Notes under the pieces: generated by a model
Told to the model about the DNA's origin: nothing
The model's database searches: none
What the model saw: only the letters and a program-made list of their open reading frames with translations
Source of the DNA: Gracilaria domingensis
Lineage: Eukaryota > Rhodophyta > Florideophyceae > Gracilariales > Gracilariaceae
Reading direction: 5' to 3'
DNA length: 64,000 nt
NCBI GenBank assembly: GCA_022539475.1
Contig: VCMS01000203.1
Location: forward strand, 118,074 to 182,073
Shown here: positions 1-11,815 of the stretch, piece by piece
How positions within the stretch are numbered: position 1 is the stretch's first letter
Layout of the letters: each line of letters begins with the position of its first letter
Translations under genes and position numbers: made by a program

Positions 1-385
1 TCGCAGCGCCAGCGCAGCCTTTCTGCGGCAGCAATGCACAAATAGATTCTGCTGTTGTACTCGCGCGCGAGAGGCGCCGCGCCGCGCGTCGAAATGGGCC
101 ACGTCATTAACCTACGCGCCCCACCACTCCTGCGCTCAGAAAAGGTACGGCCGTAACTTGTCTCCTCCCATGAGAGCACGGGCATTCGCCCCCAGGGCAG
201 TTACCCAGGGTATTGGATTTCTTGTGATCAGCATCGCTACGTGCTACGCTTCAGCAGAAAAAATTCTACACACTCATAAAAGGAGTCTCCTGGACGAGCC
301 CCGTCTGGAGGAGATCTTCCAAGCCTTGGGAGTCCAAGGTCCTGAGGTCCACCACCTCTGCACACACCCAACTGCCGCTACATCG
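1..385. other. no gene recognised
   Basis: This is the 3' flank of the bestrophin-array gene that ends at 386. Short open frames cross it on both strands, but none shows a domain, a signal peptide or a splice-supported continuation. Confidence 0.5.
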
Positions 386-3300
386 CTAAACTTGATCCAA
401 ATCCACTCGCATTTTCTTGCCAGGCTTCGTCTCAGACACGTTCGGAAATGCCGGTCTGTCACTGCGAACAAAGTTCCGAACACCGTCCTTGTACAGAACC
501 AAGTTTGTCTGCACTATGCGCGCCGCTTCTTCCGCATACTCGTGGATAGGCAAGTCTGACACATCATGCCCAAACGGATTCGACAGTTCTTCGGCCCACT
601 TTACCGTGCCAACAACGCCATACGCAATGAATCCGATCCACAGAATCGTAAGCCAGCCGCTAGATTCCACCAGGCCAAGAGGCAACAACAGCCCCCAGAT
701 CAACAGGAATATCTTCAGATGCTGCACGTATCCGTACGGCATGGGGATGTTGATCAGTTCTTCACATTCCGTTGCTTCGTTCTTCATCATGTAAAGGTAA
801 TACATAATGCACCAGTGCTCGTCATAGCTCACAGGGTCTACTACATCTTCTGCGTTTCTCCAGTGGTCGCTCCTCACGAGATAATGATGAAGCACGTCCA
901 AGCAGTAGTCAGCGTGATCCACAGATTTCAGCAGTTGTTCAGTGTCCTCCTCACTCAGTAATTTTCGATACATCTCTCGACAATCTTCTTTCCGAAGTCT
1001 TGCGACAAGCCCCACCGAGAACGCCGCGATGTGCGCCGCAATCCTCTCAAGATCCTTCTCGTGCCATTCATTCCCACAGTAACTTTCGAAAATCCTGTTA
1101 GAAACCATTCTCGTGTGCCCCAAAATAGTACTCCATATTTGAGTACCCTTCACGTAACGACCGTGGCTTTCATACAACCAGAAACCGAGTAAAAGGAAAA
1201 GCGCAAATCCAATGTACTCTTGAACTGAACTGTCAAGGGCGATTCTTGAGCAGAACCACAAGCCACAAAGGTCCTCTATTTCGTCGTCAAACGGGAACTC
1301 CTTCGAAATCGCCCAGGCCACCAGTATCGCCAAGCTAGTATATATCACAACACCAGCAGTCTCAAACGGTGAGAAGGTATGTCGTGCTAGACTTAAAATC
1401 TGACGGAAACCTGATAGACGGCTCTTTCTCTTCACCTCCATAGCCTGCTTTTCGGAAGTTTCTCTCCAGAAGGACTCAATAGCCGATGGTCGGACAAATT
1501 CATGTCCTCGTCCAGAGTAGTTCCTCTGAACAAACAAAACATCAGAGACGACTCGGTTGGCCATTTCATTGAGATCGAGGTCGTTCAGATCCGTCCCAAA
1601 AGGGAATTGTAGTTCCTTAGCGATTTGAAACATGCTGACATGGGTGTTAGTGCATGATATCCACAAACGAACAAAAGAATGGAGATAACTCACCCCAAAA
1701 CTCCGTAAGCGATAATTGGTACCCATAAAATTGTGAACCATCCTGCGCAGTTAAAACTCAAAAGGTCAGAATCTGGTTTCCACCTGTAGATTAACATCCA
1801 CGTTGAAGAACAACTTACCTGAAAACTCAGCAAGCGCGAAAGGCAAGACTAAGAACCAAAGAAAAATAAAACTGTTGAGCAATACAAGGAATCCAGGAGC
1901 GATTTCAAACGATCGCAAGAACTTGGCCTGTCGAATCATCTTCTCCAAACCAACTATCTCAAACCTAACAAAAGATCCTTTGCTTCCGAGCACCACAGGG
2001 CGCTTTAGGTGTTCCGGATGATGCATATAGAGCAAGAGGTACGACCTTAAAAGATCCACGCAGTGGCTGACCATGCTTTCCGCGCATTGGATTCTCGCGA
2101 TATCAGAGAATGACAAAAGGCCCTTGATTTCCCTTAGATCTCTCGAACCACGAAGTTCGCTCTTCAATACCAACGGAATAGCTGCGATGTGAGAAAGAAT
2201 TCTCCGAAGATCCTGTTCGTGAACTGTGCCTTCGGAAAAGAGCGTTAGAAAATGTACGCTGAGAGTATGACAAGACGAACGAAGTCGAGCACCCCAGATG
2301 GTTCCAGCGGCGATGTAGCGCACAAACGCGGCTCGAACGAAGAAACCTAGTAGCATGAACGCCGCGAAGGATATGTATGTAGCTACGGTAACATCCACGC
2401 TGAAACGAGATTGCCACCATCGCGCTACGACTGACTTATCGCGAGCAAGGTAGGATATGAGCGTCGCCACCACAGTCCACACAGTAACATATAGCAATAC
2501 CCACCACGGGACAGACTGGATAAGATGGGCATACAGTTTGGGCTTCATTTTCTCGTCTTCGAGGCCTCTAAGTTTGAACGCAGGCTGTTGACCGTAGAAG
2601 CGAGGACCACCGTCTTCCTCCTGAAAATGGGCCAGGGTGTACTGGCTTTTCACCACTTTGGCATCAACAACATGTCCAATACTTGGCTTGGATTCGTTAA
2701 CTTCTTTCCGAATTAGGCTAGTGGGACCCCAATCAACGCTCTCAACTCCTTGGATGACAGAGCTTGCAGCATGGACACACATGTTCTCAAAAGGAATGTC
2801 GATGGCGTCTTTCCCATACGGATCAACAAGCTTTGCCGCAATCTCCTCGAGCCCAAGAACGCCGAAAGAAATCAGAGGAGCCCATAGAATAGTGAAGAAG
2901 CCCGTGATCGGCGTCATTGCGAATCGCAGAAGCAATAACCAAAGAACTGTGAATAAATGCTGATGTTTGGTATAACTCGCTATAACAGGAAATCGTTTGA
3001 CACCAAGAGCGCGAGATATTGTCTCACGAATTAACTTCACTCGTGCTATCATAGCGTATGTCACGGAAACAGTCGCCCGTTTGTTCGGAATGTCCGGGTG
3101 TTCGAATCGATCTGTTGAATCCTGAAGAAGGACATAAGCCTCGATTGTATTCAGCACATGATTAATACAATTACGACTCGAATTCAGAGCACGGTGGTCT
3201 TCTTCTGATAGAAGACCATGGTTTTCCAGAACCCTATACTTTTCCATTTCCAGTAGCGTATCACGGAAGCATAACGGGACCTGTACGATGTGAGCAACTA

Positions 3301-6169
3301 TGCGTTCCTTGTCCTTTGGGTGGAAGAAGCCATCATGGAAGCTCTGTACCATTTCAATCGCAAGATTTCGGAGGTGCATCTCCATGTCAAAGATAAGCAT
3401 CGCTCCTTCCTCGTACCGCCCGATTGCATCCGACGCTCGGAAACTGAGGATCATAAACAAAGCAAACCCAATGTTTGCTAATACTGAAACTTCAACGTCA
3501 AGTGGGCTACACCAGGCATTGCATGTATCCCGTTTCATTCTGTCCCAGGCGAATGATAACCCATACGAGGCGAACACAGCAACAACTGTCCACGCTGTGG
3601 CTAAAATCATACTCCGAGCAGAGACTGAGGGCAACGAGTTGAAAACCTTCAAAACGGACCCCAGGAAAGAAGGGTTAACATCTTCATTTTTGGACTGCAG
3701 ATACTTCCAGATGCGTTTAAAGAAGTTGAGCTGCGGGGTCTTCATTCCTCCCTCAAGAATGACATTAGTTTCTTGTTCGTCTTTGGCTTTGAACGTATCC
3801 CGAGAATATTCACACTCGTGTACAAATGCCCTTGTCCCATTTCTAGTCGCGTGGTACACACCGTGAATCGAAGTTCGGATTTCCTGACACAAAATGTCAA
3901 GGGGGATGTCTTCTCGGTCAAACCCAAACGGATCAGAGAGATTGCTTCCGATGTTGATAAGGTTAATAACAGAGTAACTGATAGGAATAATGTAGAGAAA
4001 TGCCAAGAACCCATTGAAACTGACTAGTGAGAGCGGAAGCAGAGCAAGCCAAAAGAATGTGAACACCTTCAAATGAGTAGTGAAAGATTCACACATCGGA
4101 AACTTTCGTAGGGCGACGCAGTGTGCCATTGCTCCTTCTAGTTCCCAGATAGTGTATCCCATATTGTACACACTTGCGGTCATAGGCGATTCATTAACCT
4201 GAGTCAGGTGAGCATGAGCGCAATCCGCTGTGTTCAAATACGCGAATACAACATCAATACCATGAGCGAAAAGATCGTCTGCTTCGTCGAACGCAGCCTT
4301 ATCTTGCGCGGAGAGTATGTCGTTGAGCTCCTCGGTATCTCTACTGAAACGCAGCTTCAACTTAGCGGCAAAGGCTAGTGCTGCTACATGAGAAAGCAGT
4401 CGCTCCCGATCTCTTTCGTGCCAGAGCCCCCGTTTACATGCCATAGCCAACTGAAACGCAAGTTCTTCAATGCCCACCCTGATCTTACTTTGCCACAACT
4501 GGAGAGCCTGCCAATATCGCCCATATGCGTCATTCAACCAGAAACCCAATATCAAGAAAATACCCAAACTGACGTAAGAAGTGATCGATGAATCAACCGG
4601 AACATAGATGCACCACCACCTGCACTCTCCGTCGACGTTTTCGTTCCGTTGATCCCATGTGAAGAACAGGACGAACGAACTCCACGCAATAACGACAACC
4701 AGGTAGAGAAGAACTCCTTTGCTGAGTTGACCAATGCGCACAGCAAGAAGGCGTCGCAGCAAGCTTCGCGGAGATTGTTTCTCGTCATTTTGGCTTTGCA
4801 AAGGTGCCTCAAGCCAACTGGGAGTATCATGTTCCGTTCGGATCAATGATTCGAAGTCAAGCTTATCTCGAAAATGAGCATCAAGCACCGTGAGCGCCGT
4901 CCCTGCTGCGAGGTGATTAAGCTTAACATCCTGCATATCAAAGCCAAAAGGATCACTCAAGGCCTCTCCAATAGTGAACAACATGCCAACACCATAAGTA
5001 GTGAGAACAGCCCAAAGAATGGTAAACCTGTTCAGAAAGAAAGTAAAGAAACAAGTAGAAGGAAAAGTGGTGAGGGTCAGTATCCATAAGATCCATCGGT
5101 TCCCATGTGTTCGCTCGCACACTTACCATCCACTGCTTTTTACGAGAGCCAAAGGAAGGAAAAACATCCAGATGTAGAGAAATATCTGAAGATGGGTGAC
5201 GTATCCGAGCGAAGGACTTGATTTGGCAATCTTAACAAGGTTATTCGCCCGGGAATCAACAGCATCCATGAGGTCTAAGAGGAGATATCGAATTCCCCAT
5301 CCGGCAGGAGTCTTGTCTACTGGAACATCAGCAAAGGCATGTCCATCATCCTCGGCGGCGCTAGAGTACGCCCTGACAACCCTCATGCAGTGGCAATGCA
5401 TCATGTCGGCGTCGAGAACGTCGTCGAGATCGTTGTCGTGTAGGATTCCCTCAAGTTGCGCGCGTTCACGCTCCCCACGGAGTGCCATCTTCAAAGCGAT
5501 TGGGTACGCAATCAAATGGGCTGCGATTCGCGAAATATCACCATCATGCCATGTACCCTGCGGATAGTTCTGCCTGAACTGACGCGCAGTTTGACGAAGA
5601 TTGCCGCCAATGTAAGTCCAATGCACTTGCGCTTCGAAATAGCGGTTTGACGCCTCGCGAATGAAGAAGCCGAGCAAGACGAACAGCGCCCATCCAACAC
5701 CATACGAAACCGAAGATGAAACTGAGAGCCTTGAGGTCCAAAACTCAGTGGTGAACCAATCCAGTTCCTTGTTTGCTAGACCATATCCAATGAGAGTGAC
5801 AATGGTACTCCAAACAAGTTGGAAGGCGAGGATGGTATAAGGAACCGTTGTGAGGACGGCGTAGAAAGAAGAGTACTCCGCCTGACTGATTTCGGGCGGT
5901 CCCGAACCTAGCTCGCCGCTAACCTGCGCGTTGCGGAGTCGAAGGGCGAGCGCTCGGTGACTGAAGGACTGGTAACCGACTGCGCGCAACGACGGTTCGC
6001 TGTGGGAGGAGGGATTGTCAGGGTCCATCTCCGCAGAAAGGTCTGGTGAAGTCCGGGCGGGGGCGGTGAGCGCGGAAGCGTGTGGGTGACTTTGCGGATT
6101 ACCTTCGTTCATGGGTTGAGGGTCTGGCAGGCGAGACTCCGGCTGCTGAGGCTCCGGAGGCGCTGCCAT
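386..6169 (-). CDS. five-module tandem bestrophin (putative single-chain anion channel)
   Basis: Predicted membrane channel of the bestrophin/UPF0187 family, with five complete modules in one chain. Exons on the minus strand are 6169-5127, 5027-1819, 1742-1694 (49 nt) and 1634-386; the sum is 5550 nt, 1849 codons plus stop. Introns are 99, 76 and 59 nt with clean GT-AG ends. The cytosolic His-x-x-Asp helix motif (HDGD, HERD, HPKD, HEQD, HEKD) recurs near residues 208, 551, 917, 1284 and 1624. The family Pro-Phe-Gly-x-Asp clasp (DPFGFD, DPFGFD, DPYGKD, FPFGTD, NPFGHD) recurs near 373, 713, 1083, 1445 and 1785. Each module also has the L-x-F...R-Y helix that corresponds to the pore helix; module 3 is the most divergent there. 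The start is the first ATG in frame at 6169; the N-terminal 95 residues are Pro/Ser-rich and disordered-looking. Known bestrophins assemble as pentamers of single modules, so a five-module chain could form one whole channel (inference). Confidence 0.88.
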
Positions 6170-7400
6170 TGGGAATAGAGAGTGTAGCACGAGTGACTAG
6201 GCACAGACGGGGTGCGACGCGACTTCAAGCGAGTTTGAAGCAAACGTTTCAACGACGGTGGGTGTGGATTGGGTGAAGGAGCGCAACAGTATGGTGAGCC
6301 AGCGTGATGGTGATCATTGTCATGGATCGTCGTCCTCCTTGATACTTTCTCGCAACTGTAATAACAAACGAGATCAAATGGAAGGATGTTTGCCAAGTGC
6401 ATGGTGCTCGAGGTTGATTGCGTTTGTCAGGGATCATTCGAGCATGACAAAACGTTAGCAAGCGAGGGTCACCTACGGCGTGTCACGACGCAGATCTCTG
6501 CCGATAGTGTCTTCCAGCTAGAATGATTTTGGCACACCCCCGAAACGAGCCGGTTCAGGTGCTGTAGGATGTCGAGACGGGCGGATGCCATTCTAGAGTT
6601 CTACTCGTTCCAGGTAAGTTTTAAAGGTAGCCTGTACTACTTGCATTGAATCTGCAGTACCAAGGGTAGAAGGCTAGCCTTAAGGATAGCCCTCTTCGGG
6701 CTATCTTACGAAGGTAGGCGTTGCGAGTCGCATCTTGCGAGATTATAACCACGAAGTAGATACGATATCGCCCTGTATTACAGAGCGATATCGTATCTAC
6801 TTCGTGTACAGAGTCTGTAATACACCCCAACAATATCGTATCTTACGAACGATCTCAATGTGGGCCTTGCCGCATACTTGTAATACCTCTGTATGCGGTA
6901 TGCACTGCATACTATGCAGGAGCTTGCGGGAATGACTGCATTTACATAATACATATTTGAATATAAATGTATAATAAATTATCATTATGTACATATATCC
7001 ATCTGCACACAAGTTTTATTCAAGAGGCATTGTTTCATTTTGAGTCTACTGACGCAGCTGACTAATCGATATTGTTTTCTCAATGAAAATGGATCCGTTA
7101 CAAAATAAACAGGCTTCATTCACCAAAAGATATCTGACAAGCAAAACATAGTGCCCTCATTTAAAACATTGAATACTAGACTTGTCGAATAAATAGAGAA
7201 TTGCTTAGGTGTGTTTTTCTAAGGTTCACAGAAAAAATAAAAGCGGTGCAAATTCTACAGATCACATATGAAAACGGAAACGTTAAAAAGCATGTAGTTT
7301 ATTTCTTCATTGAAACTATAAATAAGAATAAAAAATTGTGCACTAAAGCATGCAACTGTTTTCCATCTTTGCAATATCCCAGTCAATAGAACATCTCTCT
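6170..7400. other. intergenic; hairpin-rich, no gene
   Basis: Upstream region of the bestrophin gene followed by AT-rich sequence. It contains the 21-bp-arm hairpin listed separately and a smaller imperfect repeat of TATGC/GCATA motifs near 6890-6925. No open frame here shows a domain. Confidence 0.5.
6750..6806. repeat. inverted repeat, 21-bp perfect arms
   Basis: Arms 6750-6770 and 6786-6806 are perfect reverse complements around a 15-nt loop. The loop edge GTATTACAG recurs in inverted form as CTGTAATAC just after the right arm, so the symmetry is nested. It may be a small foldback/MITE element. Confidence 0.8.
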
Positions 7401-8450
7401 TCATGTAGATAGTTTGAAATTCATTAAGGTCTCATCCGTCATAAAGGCGATCTGAATAATGTTCGCTAGAGCAAAACATATATGACCATGTTTTGACAAA
7501 CGATGCCGAAAACGTTGTTCCAAAGCTGAGAATTGTTTAAAGCGAGCATACAACTTCTCGTGTCTGGCTCGAAATATTTGATGCTTCTCTTTGAAAATAG
7601 GTGAAACAGACTCTGGAGTAATGCATTTCACTTGTTTGTACCCATTGTCCGTTAAAATACATTCGTTTGGCAGTACACAAAAACTCAAATTGGAATTAAA
7701 TATTTCGCTGTCAGGGTGGTTTCCACAGCTGTACGGACCATTAATCCATAATATCTCATCTTTGAATAAACTCAATCCTACTTCATATCGAAATCCTGCT
7801 GATTTAAATTTGTGAGAAAACCACATTTTGTTAAACGGTTTTGGTTCACAAATCGGAAAGTCCACTCCATCCACACTCATATAGCAGTTTTCAAAAGGGG
7901 TAGGACAAAAACGGTTTGCAAAATTAATCTTAATTTTGTTAGAAAGATAAACGTGAAAAATGTACTGGGTTTGTAAACTCACCATATTTAAATTTGAAAA
8001 TGCCTGAACGGTAAAATATGTCCATTTTCTATATGTTTTTTCGTCAACTCCACATATCACTGCATTTGTGTGCTCTGTATTATAAAGCTTCAAAAACATA
8101 AGTCCCCATAAAATGTGTTTCATCTCAGTACCATTTGGTAAAGAGTTTCTGAGAAGCACCCAAATGCGAAGAACAACTTCGATTGAGACTCCAAAGATAC
8201 AGCGAAATTTTCTTACGCTATTTCCATTCATTGACATGACTGATTGGCCTAAAATATTAGAAGCCTCCCGTAGTAGATGAAGTTTAAGAGCATGAATATG
8301 GTGGTCGGCCATGATGAAGAACTGTTCTACAAGTGCACGGAAGTGCAAACAACTCAACAGGCAAAGAAGTTCCATATGTAAAGAGCGTTCAAATGCCCGA
8401 ATCTGCATTATGCTTAAATGTTTCATACTCGTGTTTGTTTTAGGGCGCAT
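7401..8450 (-). CDS. Harbinger-like DDE transposase
   Basis: Single-exon ORF of 349 residues starting at an ATG (8450). It matches the DDE_Tnp_4/HARBI1-like nuclease family common in protists. The first catalytic Asp is in SVDGVDFPICEP, followed by the family's W-[FY]-S-H-K-F and R-Y-E-V-G blocks. The second Asp is in ILTDNGY, and the Glu is in RARHEKLYARFK. A helical N-terminal half precedes the nuclease domain. The protein would cut and join DNA in the nucleus. The divergent gene at 9846 is its likely partner, with a 1.4-kb AT-rich spacer between them. The ORF has no internal stop, so catalytic activity is possible, although the partner gene is broken. Confidence 0.82.
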   Translation of the reverse strand: MRPKTNTSMKHLSIMQIRAFERSLHMELLCLLSCLHFRALVEQFFIMADHHIHALKLHLLREASNILGQSVMSMNGNSVRKFRCIFGVSIEVVLRIWVLLRNSLPNGTEMKHILWGLMFLKLYNTEHTNAVICGVDEKTYRKWTYFTVQAFSNLNMVSLQTQYIFHVYLSNKIKINFANRFCPTPFENCYMSVDGVDFPICEPKPFNKMWFSHKFKSAGFRYEVGLSLFKDEILWINGPYSCGNHPDSEIFNSNLSFCVLPNECILTDNGYKQVKCITPESVSPIFKEKHQIFRARHEKLYARFKQFSALEQRFRHRLSKHGHICFALANIIQIAFMTDETLMNFKLST

Positions 8451-9845
8451 GTCTGTATAAGAAACTATCCATTTCCTCGGTGGGAGGGTTTGCCAATTTG
8501 AGAATCAGAGTCTTGGCATTGGTAGATGTCCTACAAATTCAGAGTAAACGCCTCGTATCAAAATCGTCCTAGGCAGAAACAAAAAAGTTAGATTCTTAAT
8601 TTGCTTCCTTTGGCATGCTTTTACATAGACTATATATGCAGGTAGTGCTAATTGGGAGCGTTAATAAATACGTTTCACAACTCCTAATGAATAAAGTCCC
8701 AGATCTTTCAGTATGTTCGCAGATATTCGCGAATGTTCGCGAATGTTCACCAAGTTTATCTTTTTTTTCTTGGAAGGACCTATAGTATCGACAAAATCAT
8801 TTGAAAACGGGGATGTACGAACAGAAAAATTTAAAAGCACTATTGCCTACATTGCCCAAGTGGGGCACACTTGATCCACGTCTTTGACAAAGATACCTCT
8901 CTAGCACGAGATCAAAAACTTGAAGAAAATGTTCGATCCTCCAATCTATAAGACTTTCCTAGACCCTAATGCGAATGTACGTTGCGATATACTCTGCGAC
9001 ATAAGGAGTAGATATGCTTAATCTCTTTCATAGCAAACGTTCATATATAATTTGTAACATTACAAATGTTTTTGGAGTAGTTCGTTTCCGGAATGTTCGC
9101 CGAAAAACCAAATATTCGTCAACAAAAGTACTCTTTAATAACTAAACTAAACTTCTGCAGCTGCAACTATATTAGGATGACATTCATAAGTAGCTACTCT
9201 TGTAATAAATTTTGTTTCTGCACTTCTTTTTCGCATGAAATTGCTAAATTCGCTAAACAAAAAGGCTTATGTTCGTTGCAAACTTAAACTACGAAAATTA
9301 TGTTCGCGAATATTCGCAGCATGTTGGCGAACACTGAGCTTTACTTTTTATGATTTAAGCACAGATGCTTTTAGAACAAACCTCCAAGATGAAAGCAAAG
9401 GCCTTTAGAGACATGAACCAATCTTTAACTTAAGATTCAAATTTTAGGATGATGTGTTGAACATGTCCTTACAATAACATATCTAAACTACAAGGTGTGA
9501 TCCGACAAAGTTTCTACGAAACAAACCCTTGTGCAGATTACAACAGCCACTGACCCATCAAAACTGTATGGCCTTCTACGGTTGTTTTCGGCATGGAACT
9601 GCCGTGAATTTGACTTAGGGCTGAATTGAAAGCAAGAAAAGATACATACTTTTTATGCTTTCGTCAGAGTTTCAGGACAACCACCTGTTACCAAATTCAG
9701 TAGAGGACCTATCCAGAGATTATAGCCCTATAACGGCTCAAAATATAATAAAAAAACAACGTCCTCGTTGTTCAAACTGTGATCGCAGTTCGTATCAGTG
9801 GAGCTACGGTTTCACTTGTCTGGAAACTACTCTTTAATAGACACC
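8451..9845. promoter_or_regulatory. divergent spacer with TTCGCGAA-type repeats
   Basis: AT-rich spacer between transposase and partner gene. A cluster of GTTCGC/ATTCGC motifs lies at about 8709-8748 (two full TTCGCGAA octamers) and a second one, mostly in opposite orientation, at about 9298-9335 (one octamer). These could bind the transposase or accessory protein. No open frame in the spacer shows a domain; a 60-codon frame at 9655-9837 directly precedes the partner gene and may be leader sequence. Confidence 0.45.
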
Positions 9846-10707
9846 ATGAAGCCGAAACGAAAGCGTCTAACAGCAAATTCGAATGCTGTGAAGCTTTTCA
9901 AGATAAAATTACAAAGCGGGGAGCTTGATGGAACAGAAAAAGCAGAAAGAGTATGGCGTTCTGAAAGCTTGTTTCAGAAACACAAGCTAGATACGTTTCG
10001 TGCTTGTTACAACCGAATTCGCAAGGATATGGGTCTCCCGCTAAAAGGTAATTTAACATACAATTTTTCTATCATTGTCGTGACTAACTCTTTGCTTAAT
10101 TAGATCCTGCGTTGCATATTGTTCCTCGTACAAGCTTAGATCCACAACGAGAGAATGACGCAATTGTCATTGAATCTGACGCGTCTAACAAAGATGATAA
10201 GTCGTATCGTGAAGAAATCTTTGTCGATGTTGATCGTAACAAATGGATGCTTTTTGATCAGTTAGACTGGCGCCCTTTTTACCTGATTTCGGAATGGACG
10301 GAGCCAGAAACGACCACTAAACGACTTAGTGTTGAAGTCGTAATGCCCTCGGGATTGCAACGAGGTGATTTTTACGTTCAAATAGTTGATGATAATAAGT
10401 TTTTACAAATCAAGGTACACTGGCCGAGGCCGATGATACATCCGAAGATTCTACACGCAAAGTGGTTGAACCAAAGTGGTTGAACCAAAGTGGTGAGAAG
10501 TATACCGATCACCATCCGGAGTTGAGAGGATTTGAATCGGCATTAAAAAATATAAGGGAGCAAAGCAAAGATCGTGTCTTATCAACCACGAAGATTATCT
10601 TACCGTTTGCTGTCGAATCTCAGCTGGTTTTAGACAATATTAGATTCAATTGTGGTTCAATTGTATACTATGTGCGCTTAAGAGCTTTCAACGAATCTTA
10701 TGCGTAA
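9846..10707 (+). pseudogene. Harbinger accessory protein, frameshifted by a 14-bp duplication
   Basis: Starts at ATG 9846 with a short basic head (MKPKRKR). Exon 1 ends at 10047. A 56-nt intron (10048-10103) has donor GTAATT, branch-like CTAAC and acceptor TTAATTAG. Exon 2 runs on in frame to 10483. At about 10458-10485 the 14-mer AAAGTGGTTGAACC is present twice in tandem. This throws the frame into a stop at 10483, while the natural C-terminus continues in the next frame to 10707. The middle contains a strand-rich stretch ending IKVHWP that might be an Hsp20-like sandwich (weak inference). I do not recognise the family by name. Its position opposite the DDE gene suggests the second protein of the transposon. 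Confidence 0.65.
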
Positions 10708-11815
10708 GGTGGTCAAAACACTGATGACTTTGCGTTGGTCGAATGAGATATGACTGTACTTTCTTGAATGCTTAGATTTGTTTCATATTGTCTATGATTG
10801 ATGAATAAAAAAGATTTGTTCTTTGTCTTTTGCGCATAGTACTGCTTCAGATGACTAAGATGCTGTAGAAAAATGAAGATTGAGTTGCACTAATATCTGT
10901 TTCACAACATGAAAAGTACTGTTCCTACAGATATCTGGATAGTTCTTTTCAAGACGTTAACTAGAAGTATAAATCTTTTTTAAACTTTGACGCATAGTTT
11001 TAAAGTAAAATGAAACAAATATGCTCGTTGCAGGTAGATTGAAAGCTGAAGTCTCCGGTGTTAGATGGCTTCTTGGAGAAGTATGGTTTCTTTCCATTGT
11101 TGCTGTAATGATCTGGAATACGGTCTTCTATCACTTGGTCTGATGCTAATCCTGTTTTTCTTTGTAATATTATCTGAGTTAAACGACAAAGATTGTTTTC
11201 CTCTTCACTAGTTCTGTTGTATTCTATGCATCTTTTCTTGGACGTGTACATATATATTTATGAGCTATGTCAGAATTACGGATATTCCCGCAGGCTCCAG
11301 TAATGCCCAGTTCGAGATCGTTCGTCACGTTGGTGCGTGGCAGCACATCAAAACGGTGCCATAGTTCGAGAGCGCACGCAAGATGCGAAAAGGATAAATG
11401 GATCTCTTCTTACCAAGGGACCCTTCTATCGAGTCGATACAGGGGGGTCACGAATTAACGGGAGTCCCGTTAATTCGTGACCCCCCTGTCTACCACCACT
11501 AATTGCTGGATTGCGGGCAGTATGAGCTAAACCCCCTTCACATTTGTGCGCAAAACAGGGGTCGCACATATTTCGCGGGACCACGTGGCACATCAAAATC
11601 ATCAAAACTCTAGAACAAAAGCATATTTTGGACGTCCATAACGTTACACCAATGAAAATCAAACGTTTAGGACGTCCAGAAAACTGCAATGAAAGCAATT
11701 ACTCTACGTAGGTTGCTGCGACGCTTGCTCTAGCGGCCGAAGGCCGCCTTTCCTTGTATCCGACAAAGAGAGGCAATAGCTTTTACGGCATCAGGTCATC
11801 GATGATCGCTGGCTT
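10708..11815. other. intergenic; one strong hairpin, no gene
   Basis: AT-rich to about 11.25 kb, then more balanced. Apart from the hairpin at 11439-11489 I see no domain-bearing frame. Confidence 0.5.
11439..11489. repeat. perfect 24-bp-arm hairpin
   Basis: Arms 11439-11462 and 11466-11489 are perfect reverse complements with a 3-nt loop (AGT). They contain GGGGGGTCACGAATTAACGGG. It lies 3' of the Harbinger-like unit and 3' of the convergent protease gene. It could be a MITE or a structured termination region. Confidence 0.85.

Larger units (their letters stand above)
7401..10707. mobile_element. two-gene Harbinger-like DNA transposon (ends not defined)
   Basis: A DDE transposase (-) and a divergent accessory gene (+) flank a shared AT-rich spacer, the usual two-gene plan of PIF/Harbinger-class elements. 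The whole stretch from about 6.95 to 11.25 kb is more AT-rich than its flanks, which suggests the element extends past the genes. I could not find convincing terminal inverted repeats or a target duplication by eye. Confidence 0.6.
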
